Assembly: GCF_013822795.1 (NCBI RefSeq)
Contig: NZ_PNLB01000001.1
Coordinates: 62,001 to 126,000 of the forward strand
Direction: 5' to 3'
From: Phenylobacterium sp.
GTDB taxonomy: Bacteria; Pseudomonadota; Alphaproteobacteria; Caulobacterales; Caulobacteraceae
DNA length: 64,000 nt
A program made the position numbers and the translations under genes. Shown here piece after piece: positions 36,504 through 44,349 of this stretch; the stretch's first letter is position 1, and every line of letters starts with the position of its first letter. The notes below the pieces were generated by a model. The model did not search any database. It saw only the letters and a program-made list of their open reading frames with translations, and had not been told where the DNA came from.

Positions 36504-37046
36504 CTACGCCAATTGGTGGAAGCCGCGCTCGAAGTAGAGCAGGGGAGCGCCGCCCTGGGTCCTGGCGTCGCTGACGTCCAGAATGAAGACCGTGTGGCTC
36601 GCCGCGTCGATACGGCAGCAGACCGGGCCGGCCAGCGAAACCAGCGCTTGGCGATAGGCCGGCGGCGATTGCGGCTGCAGGGCCCAGCGATCGGCCGCGA
36701 AGCGCTCGCCGGCGCGGTCCGGGCGGGAGAAGCGCTCGGCCTCAGCCTGGTCGTCGTCGGCCAGGATCGACAGGCTGACAGCGTCGGCGTGCAGCAGCGC
36801 CTGGTGGGCGCTGGCCGCCTTGCGCACGCAAAACAGAATTCGCGGCGGATCGCTGGAGAGGCCGGTCAGCGAGCTGACCAGCAGCCCGCGCGGACCCTCT
36901 GGCGTCCAGCAGGCGACGACCGCCACGCCCGAGGCAAGCTTGGCCAGCCCGTCGCGGAACGCGGCCTCGTCCACCGGCGGCCAGAGCCGGACGACATCGC
37001 AGGTCCCCTCGGCGGCGCTCGCCGCCCGCACGCTACCGTCGGCCAT
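36504..37046 (-). CDS. Flavin reductase (FMN reductase domain) for the monooxygenases
   Basis: 180-residue flavin reductase-like protein of the HpaC/DIM6 split-barrel family, supplying reduced FMN from NAD(P)H. Start at the ATG at 37046; the open frame further upstream overlaps the monooxygenase gene. Motifs are FRDGLAKLASGVAVVACWTPEG, GLLVSSLTGLSSDPPRILFCV near the flavin site and PLLYFERGFHQL at the end. It follows the LLM monooxygenase gene by 11 bases on the same strand. That makes it the likely reductase partner of this and perhaps also the second LLM enzyme and the DszC-like enzyme. It is not the SsuE flavodoxin-fold type. Confidence 0.85.
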   Translation of the reverse strand: MADGSVRAASAAEGTCDVVRLWPPVDEAAFRDGLAKLASGVAVVACWTPEGPRGLLVSSLTGLSSDPPRILFCVRKAASAHQALLHADAVSLSILADDDQAEAERFSRPDRAGERFAADRWALQPQSPPAYRQALVSLAGPVCCRIDAASHTVFILDVSDARTQGGAPLLYFERGFHQLA

Positions 37047-37057
37047 GGCGCGACCCC

Positions 37058-38152
37058 TTAACTGGCGACCGCGGCGGCCCGCGCGTCGCGTTCGGCGACG
37101 AGCTGGCGGACGAGAGGCAGCAATTCGGCGCCATAGGCCTTGGCGTCGTCCAGCGGGTCGAAGCCGCGGATCAGGAAGGTGCTGACGCCGAGGTCGTAGT
37201 AGTCGAGCAGGCCTTCGGCCACCTGTTCGGGCGTGCCGACCAAGCCCGTGGAGTTGCCGGACGCGCCGGTGACGGCGGCGACGCCGGTCCACAGACGCTT
37301 GTCGATCCGGTGGCCCTGGGCGGCGGCCTGCAACAGGCGCTGGGCTCCGACGTTCGGCGGGGCGTGGCCCTCGGTCGCCAGGCCGGCGGCCTTCCGCAAT
37401 TCGATGGTGCGCGCGACGATGTCGTCGGCGCGTTTCCAGGCCGCCTCTTCGGTGCCGGCGATGACGGGACGCAGCGACAACGAGAAGCGGACGTCGCGGC
37501 CGTGCTTGGCCGCAGCGGCGCGGACGCGGGCGATGGTCTCGCGCACCTGGGCCTGGCTCTCGCCCCACAGCGCGAAGATGTCGGCGTGCTTGCCGGCCAC
37601 TGGAATGGCCTCGTCCGACGAGCCGCCGAAATAGATTGGAATGTGCGGCTTCTGCAGCGGCTTCACCGCGCCGTACGCCTGGACGACGTCGTAGTAGTCG
37701 CCCTTGTAGTCGAAGGGCTTTTCGCTGGTCCATTCCTGCCGGACGATGTCCAGGTACTCGCTGGTGCGCGCGTAGCGCTGGGCCTTGGTCAGGTGGTCGC
37801 CGTCCTTCTTCATCTCGTCATCGGCGCCGCCGGTGATGATGTGGACCGCAATCCGCCCCTTGCTGAAGTGGTCGAGGGTGGCGAGCTGGCGCGCGGCGAT
37901 GGTCGGGGCGGTGAAGCCCGGACGGTGGGCGATCATGAAGCCCAGCTTCTCGGTTACGCTGGCCGCGTGCTGGACGATCCCGACGCTTTCGGGCGAGGTC
38001 GAACCGAAGGCCACCAGGGCCCGATCGAAGCCGCCGGCGTCGTGGGCCTTGGCGACCTCCTCGACATAGGCGACATCCAGTACCGGCCCTTTGGGCGGAT
38101 GGATTTCCGATGAATGGTTGGCGCCGATGTAGCCGATGAATTCGACGGGCAT
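37058..38152 (-). CDS. LLM-class FMNH2-dependent monooxygenase, SsuD-like (first)
   Basis: 364-residue luciferase-like TIM-barrel monooxygenase. It uses reduced FMN and oxygen, and SsuD relatives split alkanesulfonates into aldehyde and sulfite. Family signs are PTIAARQLATLDHFSKGRIAVHIITGG, then GDHLTKAQRYARTSEYLDI and IPIYFGGSSDEA. A paralogue lies at 46158-47261 and aligns over the full length by eye. The 100-bp AT-richer gap upstream suggests its own promoter, giving a two-gene unit with the flavin reductase. The exact substrate is unknown; sulfones and aryl or alkyl sulfonates are candidates. Confidence 0.88.
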   Translation of the reverse strand: MPVEFIGYIGANHSSEIHPPKGPVLDVAYVEEVAKAHDAGGFDRALVAFGSTSPESVGIVQHAASVTEKLGFMIAHRPGFTAPTIAARQLATLDHFSKGRIAVHIITGGADDEMKKDGDHLTKAQRYARTSEYLDIVRQEWTSEKPFDYKGDYYDVVQAYGAVKPLQKPHIPIYFGGSSDEAIPVAGKHADIFALWGESQAQVRETIARVRAAAAKHGRDVRFSLSLRPVIAGTEEAAWKRADDIVARTIELRKAAGLATEGHAPPNVGAQRLLQAAAQGHRIDKRLWTGVAAVTGASGNSTGLVGTPEQVAEGLLDYYDLGVSTFLIRGFDPLDDAKAYGAELLPLVRQLVAERDARAAAVAS

Positions 38153-38253
38153 GCCGGTCTCCGATCAGGGTGTTCTTCAATTCCGAGTGTAGTGCTGGGA
38201 ATTGCCGGATCAGGAACGAATTGTTCTCATCGGCCCTATCAGCGACGCTGAAG

Positions 38254-38904
38254 TCAGGCGCGGACCAGCAGCCGGTCGGGCGAGGTTTCGCGGGCGATGG
38301 CCCGGCCTACGGACGGCCGCGCCAGGGTCCGCCGAGCATGGGTGTCGAAAGCTGGGAAATCTGAGGTCGTAATGTCGAGCCGCGGCGCCCAGCGATGGAA
38401 GACCAGGGCATAGGGATCGAGCAGGCTGAAGGTCTCGCCGAGCAGCCAGGGCCCGCCGTGCGACAGCCGTTCGTCCAGCTCGGCGAAGGCGGACAGCACG
38501 TTCTCGCGGCCGCCGGCGCGGAGCGCGGGCCAGGCGGCCTCGTCGCGGGTGAAACGCTCGGGCCGGAACACTTGGGCGAACGAGACATGCACCGAACTGG
38601 AGAACCAACCGATCAGCTCATAGGCGCGGCCGACGGCGATCAGGTCGCCGGCCGGGAGCAACCGAGCGGAAGGATAGGCCTGGGCGATCAGCGTGAGCAC
38701 CGCGGCGTTCTCGCCGATCGCTTGGCCGTCGATCGCCAGGGCCGGGACGCGGCCGCGCGGGTGCAGGGCCAAGTACTCGGCCGAGCGCTGATCGCCCTCG
38801 GCGAGCACGAGGCGGACGGCGTCGAAGTTGGCGCGCGCCTCCTCCAGACCCACGAGAGCGGGCAGGGAGCAGGAACCGCCGGCGAAGTAGAGCGTGAGCG
38901 ACAT
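38254..38904 (-). CDS. Glutathione S-transferase-family protein
   Basis: 216-residue protein with a thioredoxin-like N-terminal domain (MSLTLYFAGGSCSLPALVGLEEA, and the cis-Pro region GRVPALAIDGQAIGENAAVLTLIA) and an all-helical C-terminal domain with GPWLLGETFSLLDPYA. The active position has Ser-Cys-Ser where beta-class bacterial GSTs have Cys. It lies eight bases after the multi-rhodanese gene in a sulfur operon. It may conjugate or deconjugate glutathione from a sulfur substrate, or bind a persulfide intermediate. The role is inferred from context only. Confidence 0.8.
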   Translation of the reverse strand: MSLTLYFAGGSCSLPALVGLEEARANFDAVRLVLAEGDQRSAEYLALHPRGRVPALAIDGQAIGENAAVLTLIAQAYPSARLLPAGDLIAVGRAYELIGWFSSSVHVSFAQVFRPERFTRDEAAWPALRAGGRENVLSAFAELDERLSHGGPWLLGETFSLLDPYALVFHRWAPRLDITTSDFPAFDTHARRTLARPSVGRAIARETSPDRLLVRA

Positions 38905-38912
38905 GGCGGACC

Positions 38913-40481
38913 TCAGATGACGTAAAAGCCGTGCGCGCCGTCGCGCGCCAGTTGGTCGACCAGGCCGAATTCCCAGTCGAGATAGGCCTGCATGGCCTCG
39001 GCGGCGTTGTCGGTGCCTTCGTAGGGACGGCGATAGACGTCTTCGGGGGCGCTAGCGGCTTGAGTGAATCCGTCTTCGAGCGGCAGGCGTCCGACGATCC
39101 ACGCGGCCGTACCGCCTTCCAGCACCGCCGGCGTGCGGCCGGTGAGCGCGCCCAGATCGTCGGCCGCGAGGCGGGCCAGAGCTCCGTCCGGCGAGGTCAA
39201 TACGAGTTCGCGGTCTTGCGGCAGCTGTGTCAGCGCCGCCTCCAGGCGGCTGCGGATCGCGAACCAGGCGCCGGGGATGTGGCCGCGGCGATAGGCCGGG
39301 CTGGGGGCCAGGTCGATGACGGTCACCTCGCCGAGGCGGGCATGGAGTTCGGCGGCGGTCAGGGTCGGGGTGTCGGGCAACGCTGGGGCGGCGGCGCGCC
39401 AGGGGCCCTTGGCCAGCTCCCCGTCGAAACCGCCGTCCAGCACGTAGACCCCCCAGCCCATCTGGGCGAGCCAGGAGGCGCTCATGTGGGCCCGCACGCC
39501 ACGGTCGTCGGCCAGCACGATCCGCGCACCGCGGACTGGGGCGAAGACGTCGGTCTCCTGCACCAGCTGGCCGCCGGGGGCGCTGCGGAACCCCGGAATG
39601 TGGCCGCTTGCGTAGTCCTCGGGCGGGCGCACGTCGAAGCGGTAGAGGGTGCGGGCCGCATCGCGTCCCAGGATCTCCAGCCCGCGCACGTCGATCACCT
39701 TGACCCCGGCGCGGTAGGACACCGCCTGCGCGGCCTTCAGCGCCTCGCCGGCGCGGCCCTCGGAGACCTCCGGGAAGCGATCCTGGCGACCATGTTCCAG
39801 GGTCTGGCCGGCCAGCGTCCAGCCGATGGTGCCGTTGCGCAGGGCGAAGACCTTGTTGGGCAGGCCGGCGTTGATCAGCGACTGGGCGCCGATGATGCTG
39901 CGGGTGCGGCCGGCGCAGTTGACGATGATGGTGGTCGAGGGATCGGGCGCGATCTCGCGCGCTCGCAGCACCAGTTCTGCGCCCGGCACGCTGACGCCGC
40001 GCGGGATGCTCATGGTGTTGTATTCCTCGAACCGGCGCGCATCGAGGACGACCAGGTTTTGTTCCTGTTCGATCAACGCCTTGGCGTCGGGGGCGGGGAC
40101 CGAGGGCGTGTGCCGCCGGCTCTCGACCAGCTCGCCGAAGGCCTTGCTGGCCGAATTGACGTCCTGGAAAAGCTCCAGGCCGGCCTGGCGCCAGCCGGCA
40201 AGGCCGCCGGCCAGAGCCGAGACCTGGGTGTAGCCGAGGGCGCGCAGCCGCTCGGCCGCCTTAGGAACCAGGCCTTCGTCGTTGTCGTAGAGCACGATCT
40301 TGGTGGCGCGCCGCGGAACCCGGTCGAGGATCTCCAGCTCCAGCCGGCTGAGCGGCAGTTGGGCGGCGAACAGCGGATGGTCCTTGGCGAAGGGGTCTTC
40401 CTCGCGCAGGTCGATCAGCGCCACCTCGCGGCGGGCGATCCAGTCCAGGCGAACGTCGGCGGGTGAGGTTTCCGAGATCAT
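38913..40481 (-). CDS. Four-domain rhodanese (sulfurtransferase)
   Basis: 522-residue protein made of four rhodanese domains (about 1-105, 125-235, 255-375, 385-500). Only domain 2 has a catalytic cysteine, Cys189 in the loop NCAGRTRS, which fits the six-residue loop of sulfane-sulfur transferases. The same position holds Asp in domain 1 (YDNDEG), Asp in domain 3 (LADDRG) and Ser in domain 4 (TSPDGA), so three domains look inactive. It starts three bases after the thiol-dioxygenase stop. It likely moves sulfane sulfur from a persulfide to sulfite, cyanide or a carrier protein. The long inactive array may serve as scaffold. Confidence 0.88.
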   Translation of the reverse strand: MISETSPADVRLDWIARREVALIDLREEDPFAKDHPLFAAQLPLSRLELEILDRVPRRATKIVLYDNDEGLVPKAAERLRALGYTQVSALAGGLAGWRQAGLELFQDVNSASKAFGELVESRRHTPSVPAPDAKALIEQEQNLVVLDARRFEEYNTMSIPRGVSVPGAELVLRAREIAPDPSTTIIVNCAGRTRSIIGAQSLINAGLPNKVFALRNGTIGWTLAGQTLEHGRQDRFPEVSEGRAGEALKAAQAVSYRAGVKVIDVRGLEILGRDAARTLYRFDVRPPEDYASGHIPGFRSAPGGQLVQETDVFAPVRGARIVLADDRGVRAHMSASWLAQMGWGVYVLDGGFDGELAKGPWRAAAPALPDTPTLTAAELHARLGEVTVIDLAPSPAYRRGHIPGAWFAIRSRLEAALTQLPQDRELVLTSPDGALARLAADDLGALTGRTPAVLEGGTAAWIVGRLPLEDGFTQAASAPEDVYRRPYEGTDNAAEAMQAYLDWEFGLVDQLARDGAHGFYVI

Positions 40482-40484
40482 GCT

Positions 40485-41072
40485 TCAGAGGCTCTTGGAG
40501 GCGTCCCAGAGATTGGGCAGCACGCTGTTGGAGTAACCGGAGATGAAGGGCTTGGGCCGCCCTTCGGCGTCGTAGGTCGAGCGCCGCACCGCGCCGATGT
40601 TGGCGCCGTAGACGTGGATGCTGACGGAGTCGCGGTCGTCAAAGGCGTTGGACACCTGGTGGATGTCGCCGATGGTCGGGGACACGGTCTCAACCTCGCC
40701 GGGCTCCAGCCGGTGCGGCGGGCCGTGGGGCGCGAGCAGGCCGTCCGGTCCCCGCTCGAAAGCCTGGGAGATCTCGGCGCCGCGCAGGACGCCGACCAGA
40801 CCCCAGACGGTGTGATCGTGGACCGGGGTCTGCTGTCCGGGACCCCACACAAAGCTGACGATCGAGAACCGCTGGCGGCTGTCGCAATGCAGCAGGTGTT
40901 GGCTGTAGCGCTCGGGATTGGACTGGGCGAAGGCGTCCGGCAACCAGTCGTCGTGGGCGACCAAGTCGGCCAGCAGGGTCTTCCCCGCCTCCAGCACCTG
41001 CGCCTCGGCCGCGTTTGCGTCCAGGAGTGCGGCGATGTCGGAGACGAAGGTGCGGAGGCGGGGAAGGTTCAC
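40485..41072 (-). CDS. Gln-type thiol dioxygenase (3-mercaptopropionate dioxygenase-like cupin)
   Basis: 195-residue cupin of the cysteine-dioxygenase family. The iron ligands are His85, His87 (PVHDHTVWG) and His138 (GDIHQVSN), and the Ser-His-Tyr triad is S151-H153-Y155 (SIHVY). The residue matching CDO Arg60 is Gln58 (YSQHLLH), and mammalian Cys93 is replaced by Gly91. These features mark the Gln-type, 3-mercaptopropionate dioxygenase group rather than a strict cysteine dioxygenase. The product would be a sulfinic acid. The GTG start overlaps the TonB-receptor stop (GTGA), and the rhodanese gene follows. The natural thiol here is unknown. Confidence 0.82.
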   Translation of the reverse strand: MNLPRLRTFVSDIAALLDANAAEAQVLEAGKTLLADLVAHDDWLPDAFAQSNPERYSQHLLHCDSRQRFSIVSFVWGPGQQTPVHDHTVWGLVGVLRGAEISQAFERGPDGLLAPHGPPHRLEPGEVETVSPTIGDIHQVSNAFDDRDSVSIHVYGANIGAVRRSTYDAEGRPKPFISGYSNSVLPNLWDASKSL

Positions 41073-43255
41073 AGGGCGTACCTCAGCGTCAGGAGGACGG
41101 TCCGCGGGTCGGGGAAGTTCTGGTAGTAGACCCCGGTGCTGGGCGTGTAGGTGGCGCTCACTGGCTTGTCAGAGTCCAGCAGGTTGCGGCCCGAAAGCAC
41201 CAGCGACCAACGTGGATCGGGCGACGTCCAGGTCGCGACGGCGTTCAGGAAGCCCTGGGCCGGGATCGTGTGCTGGCCCCCGGGCGAGGGGATCGCGTTC
41301 GAGTAGGTCTTGGTCTGGTACTGGGCGTTGACGCCCAGCCGCAGCGCACCAGGGATATCGACCGGCACATCCCAGGTCAGGCCGCCAGACAGGCTCCAGC
41401 GCGGCGAGTTGGTCAGCCGATTGCCGTCGGCGTCGACCCCGGCCCCGCCGGCGCCCTTGTACTCGTCGTAGATCGCAAACAGGTAGCCGGCCGAGAACTG
41501 GGCTGAGAGCTGCTCGCTGAGCCGCGCGTCGGTCTCCAGTTCAACGCCATAGCTGTGCGCCTGGCCGGCGTTGCCGCGGCGGCTGCCGACATAGGCCGGG
41601 TCGTAGAAGGCCACCTGCAGGTTCTGGTAGTCGTTGTAGAACACCGCCAGGTTTGCCCGCAGGCGGTGGTCGAGCCACTCGCTCTTGAGGCCCGCCTCGT
41701 AGGTGATCACGTCCTCGGGCGCGAAGGGCAGGGTGGCGAGGTCGAGGCGCGTGGCGCGGTTGTCGAAGCCGCCCGACTTGAAGCCCTTGGAATAGGTCAG
41801 GTAGCCGAGCACGTCCGGCGTCCAGGCGTACTGCACCGACAGCTTCGGCGTGATCGCCGACCAGATCTTCTGAGCCTCGCCCTTGATCGAGGGGGCGACG
41901 ACCTGGCCGGCCAGGTTCAGCACGGCGTTGTCGAAGGTGAAGGTCTTCTCTTCGTTGGTCCAGCGCAGGCCGCCGGTCAGCTTCAGCTTGTCGCTGACGC
42001 TCCAGGTCGCCTCGCCGAACACCGCATAGGCGTCCGTGTTGGTGACGTTGTGGGCGCGTAGGAAGTTGTAGTTGCCCGGCGTCGTGACCGGGTCGGTGTT
42101 CAGGGCGTTGCGGCGGCTGTAGCCGTCGCGCTCCACGAAGAAGCGCTCGTGCAGATAGAAGAGCCCGGTGGTGAAGGTGACCGCGCCGTAGTCGCCGTTC
42201 AGCTGGATTTCCTGGGTGTAGTACTGATCGTTGTAGTGGATCAGGTTCTTCTGGATGAGGGCTGCTTCCCCGTCGTTGTCGTAGTTCACGGGGTTGAGGT
42301 TGAAGCCGCCGTAGGCGCTGATCGACTTCAGTTGCAGGCGGTCTGAGAGGTCGTAGGTGATCCGCAACGAGCCGGAGATCTGGTCGAGGTCCTGGGTCGG
42401 CGGGACCTCGGAATAGGACTTGGTCTTGTCGAAGACGCCGCCCGGCTGGCGGACCGGGATGTAGGAACGTGTGTCGCTGCGGTCGCGCAGGGCGTTGATG
42501 GTCAGCAGCGCGTCCAGCCGATCATTAGGCGTCCAGCGCAGCTTGGCGCGGTAGGCGTCAAGGTTGATACGGTTGACGTCGTGGCCGAGGGTCGGGTCGT
42601 CGGTGACGCCGTCGCGCTTGTGGTGGATATAGGAGAAGCTGCCCGACAGCGTGTCAGTGAGCGGCCCCTCGACCAGGGCGCGGACATCGACCGCGCCGTA
42701 GTTGCCTAGCCCCACTTCGCCCTTCAGCCGCAGGTCGCGGCCGGGATCGCGGGTGATGATGCGCAGGGCGCCGGCGCTGGAGTTGCGGCCATAAAGCGTG
42801 CCCTGCGGACCGCGCAGCACCTCGATCCGCTCCAGGTCGTTGAACTCGACCATCGAGCCGATCTGGCGTGGGATGTAGACGTCGTCGACATAGACGGCGA
42901 GCACCGGCTCCTGGATCGGATCGCTCTCGCCGACGCCGCGCAGCGAATAGGTCTGGGTCGTGTGGCTGATCGTGACCCGGCTCACCGAAAGGTTCGGCAC
43001 CGAGCCGGCCAGATCGCGGATGTTGTCGATCTTGCGGTCCGCCAGCGTCTGGGCGCTGAAGGCGGAGATCGCGATCGGGGTCTCCTGGAGGTTGGTCGCG
43101 CGCCGCTCGGCGGTGACGATCAGTTCCTCCACCGACGGCGCGTCTGCAGCGGCGTCCTCCGCGGCCGCGCTTCCGGACCAGGCGACCGCGCCGGCCAGCG
43201 CGACCGAGGCGAGCAGCGCCGGCCGCGGATTTCGATGTTCAGGTTTCCAAAGCAT
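41069..43255 (-). CDS. TonB-dependent receptor of the sulfur island (second)
   Basis: 728 residues from the ATG at 43255, which opens a signal peptide ending SAAAE; an in-frame ATG at 43318 would add 21 residues that look non-signal. The TonB-box region is VEELIVTAERRATNLQETPIAISAFS and plug motifs are YSLRGVGESDP and IEVLRGPQGTLYGRNSSAGALRI, the form common in iron- or small-molecule-type receptors of Sphingomonadales and Caulobacterales. Its stop overlaps the thiol dioxygenase start. It probably imports the compound processed by the dioxygenase-rhodanese-GST genes. An inverted repeat lies just upstream. Confidence 0.9.
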   Translation of the reverse strand: MLWKPEHRNPRPALLASVALAGAVAWSGSAAAEDAAADAPSVEELIVTAERRATNLQETPIAISAFSAQTLADRKIDNIRDLAGSVPNLSVSRVTISHTTQTYSLRGVGESDPIQEPVLAVYVDDVYIPRQIGSMVEFNDLERIEVLRGPQGTLYGRNSSAGALRIITRDPGRDLRLKGEVGLGNYGAVDVRALVEGPLTDTLSGSFSYIHHKRDGVTDDPTLGHDVNRINLDAYRAKLRWTPNDRLDALLTINALRDRSDTRSYIPVRQPGGVFDKTKSYSEVPPTQDLDQISGSLRITYDLSDRLQLKSISAYGGFNLNPVNYDNDGEAALIQKNLIHYNDQYYTQEIQLNGDYGAVTFTTGLFYLHERFFVERDGYSRRNALNTDPVTTPGNYNFLRAHNVTNTDAYAVFGEATWSVSDKLKLTGGLRWTNEEKTFTFDNAVLNLAGQVVAPSIKGEAQKIWSAITPKLSVQYAWTPDVLGYLTYSKGFKSGGFDNRATRLDLATLPFAPEDVITYEAGLKSEWLDHRLRANLAVFYNDYQNLQVAFYDPAYVGSRRGNAGQAHSYGVELETDARLSEQLSAQFSAGYLFAIYDEYKGAGGAGVDADGNRLTNSPRWSLSGGLTWDVPVDIPGALRLGVNAQYQTKTYSNAIPSPGGQHTIPAQGFLNAVATWTSPDPRWSLVLSGRNLLDSDKPVSATYTPSTGVYYQNFPDPRTVLLTLRYAL

Positions 43256-43338
43256 TCTGACGCCCCGTGTTGAGATGAGGGCGTTGAATAGCTTCGAGTG
43301 AAGCGCGGCAACGTACATTAGCTGTTTTTGCGTATAGG

Positions 43339-43373
43339 TGATCTATTATCGAGATGGCGAATACTATAGATCA
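43339..43373. promoter_or_regulatory. Inverted repeat TGATCTAT...ATAGATCA upstream of TonB receptor
   Basis: Perfect eight-base arms (43339-43346 and 43366-43373) separated by 19 bases, in the 125-bp AT-rich gap between the second binding-protein gene and the TonB receptor, both on the minus strand. It lies about 85-120 bp ahead of the receptor start. The ATAG/CTAT cores resemble those of the site in front of lysR at 50193-50211, so the same regulator may bind here. Confidence 0.4.
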
Positions 43374-43380
43374 TGAATAT

Positions 43381-44349
43381 TCAATACTTGGGGGCGAGGT
43401 CGGTATTCAGGTCTTGAGTCCAGAGTTTGCTGACGTCGACTTTGGCGGGGATCGCGCCGATCTGGGCGAAGACATCTGCGACTGTCTGCTGCGAGGCGAT
43501 CGCTTCCTCGTTGACGGGGGCGAGCTCTGTCCGGGCGCTGCGCTCTCGGTGCTGTTGCTCGTAGACCGCGACGGGCACGCCGGTGGCCTTGGACTGGGCC
43601 GCGGCCCAGAGCGATGGGTTGGCGTCGGCCCAGTCGTAGGCGCGGCGCACGCGCTGCAGGTGGTCGACGATCGCGGCGCGGCGTGGCGGGTCGAGGAGGG
43701 CCTCGTCGAGGGCGGCGTGCAGGTAGTTGCCAGACAGCCGGCCAAGCCCGGTGGTCAGCACCCGTGCGCCGAGCTGAGAGCGGGCGAGGTTGCCCTGCAC
43801 CCCATAGATGACCCAGGCGTCGAGCGATCCTTGGCTGAAGGCTGACAGCCCGTCCTGCGGCGAGAGCGCGATCGGCGAGACGTCGGCCAGGGTCAGGCCC
43901 TGCTCGGCCAGCAGCCGCACGAGGAAGTACTGCGCGGTCGTGGCGCGGACATAGCCGATGCGCTTGCCCTTGAGATCAGCCGGGGTGCGGATCGGCGAGT
44001 CCTTGGGGACCAGCGTCACCTGCGAATTGACGTCGCCCTTCTGCACCGCGACCAAGCGCAGATGAGTGGGCCGGCCAGCCACGAAGACGGGCGGGATCTC
44101 GCTCATTGAGCCGATGTCGATGGCGCGCGCATCGATGGCCTCGGTGATCAGGTTGCCGCCGGCGAACTCGGCCCACTGGACCTTGTAGGGCGTCTGATCG
44201 AGACCGGCCGCCTGCAGCAGGTGATGCACGCCGCCCTTGTAGGTGGCCACGCGCAGCACGTCGGCCGAGGCTGCGCCGCGCGGCGCGCAGGCGGCCAGCG
44301 CCGCGCCGGCCGCCAGCAGCCCGCGGCGCGAAAAGCTGGTCACGCTCAT
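43381..44349 (-). CDS. SsuA-like sulfonate-binding lipoprotein (second)
   Basis: 322-residue periplasmic binding protein with both a twin-arginine-like start (SFSRRGLLAAGAALAAC) and a lipobox (LAAC). Domain features are VATYKGGVHHLL, VQWAEFAGGNLITEAIDARAIDIGS, LKGKRIGYVRATTAQYFLVRLL and LDAWVIYGVQGNLA, matching sulfonate/nitrate/taurine binding proteins. It follows the aldolase gene with a one-base stop/start overlap. It is the binding protein nearest the SsuBC transporter genes on this strand, so it is the likelier SsuBC partner of the two. Confidence 0.88.
   Translation of the reverse strand: MSVTSFSRRGLLAAGAALAACAPRGAASADVLRVATYKGGVHHLLQAAGLDQTPYKVQWAEFAGGNLITEAIDARAIDIGSMSEIPPVFVAGRPTHLRLVAVQKGDVNSQVTLVPKDSPIRTPADLKGKRIGYVRATTAQYFLVRLLAEQGLTLADVSPIALSPQDGLSAFSQGSLDAWVIYGVQGNLARSQLGARVLTTGLGRLSGNYLHAALDEALLDPPRRAAIVDHLQRVRRAYDWADANPSLWAAAQSKATGVPVAVYEQQHRERSARTELAPVNEEAIASQQTVADVFAQIGAIPAKVDVSKLWTQDLNTDLAPKY

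Noticed and set aside
40485-41072. Plain cysteine dioxygenase call
   Set aside because: Gln replaces the carboxylate-binding Arg, which points to the 3-mercaptopropionate dioxygenase group.
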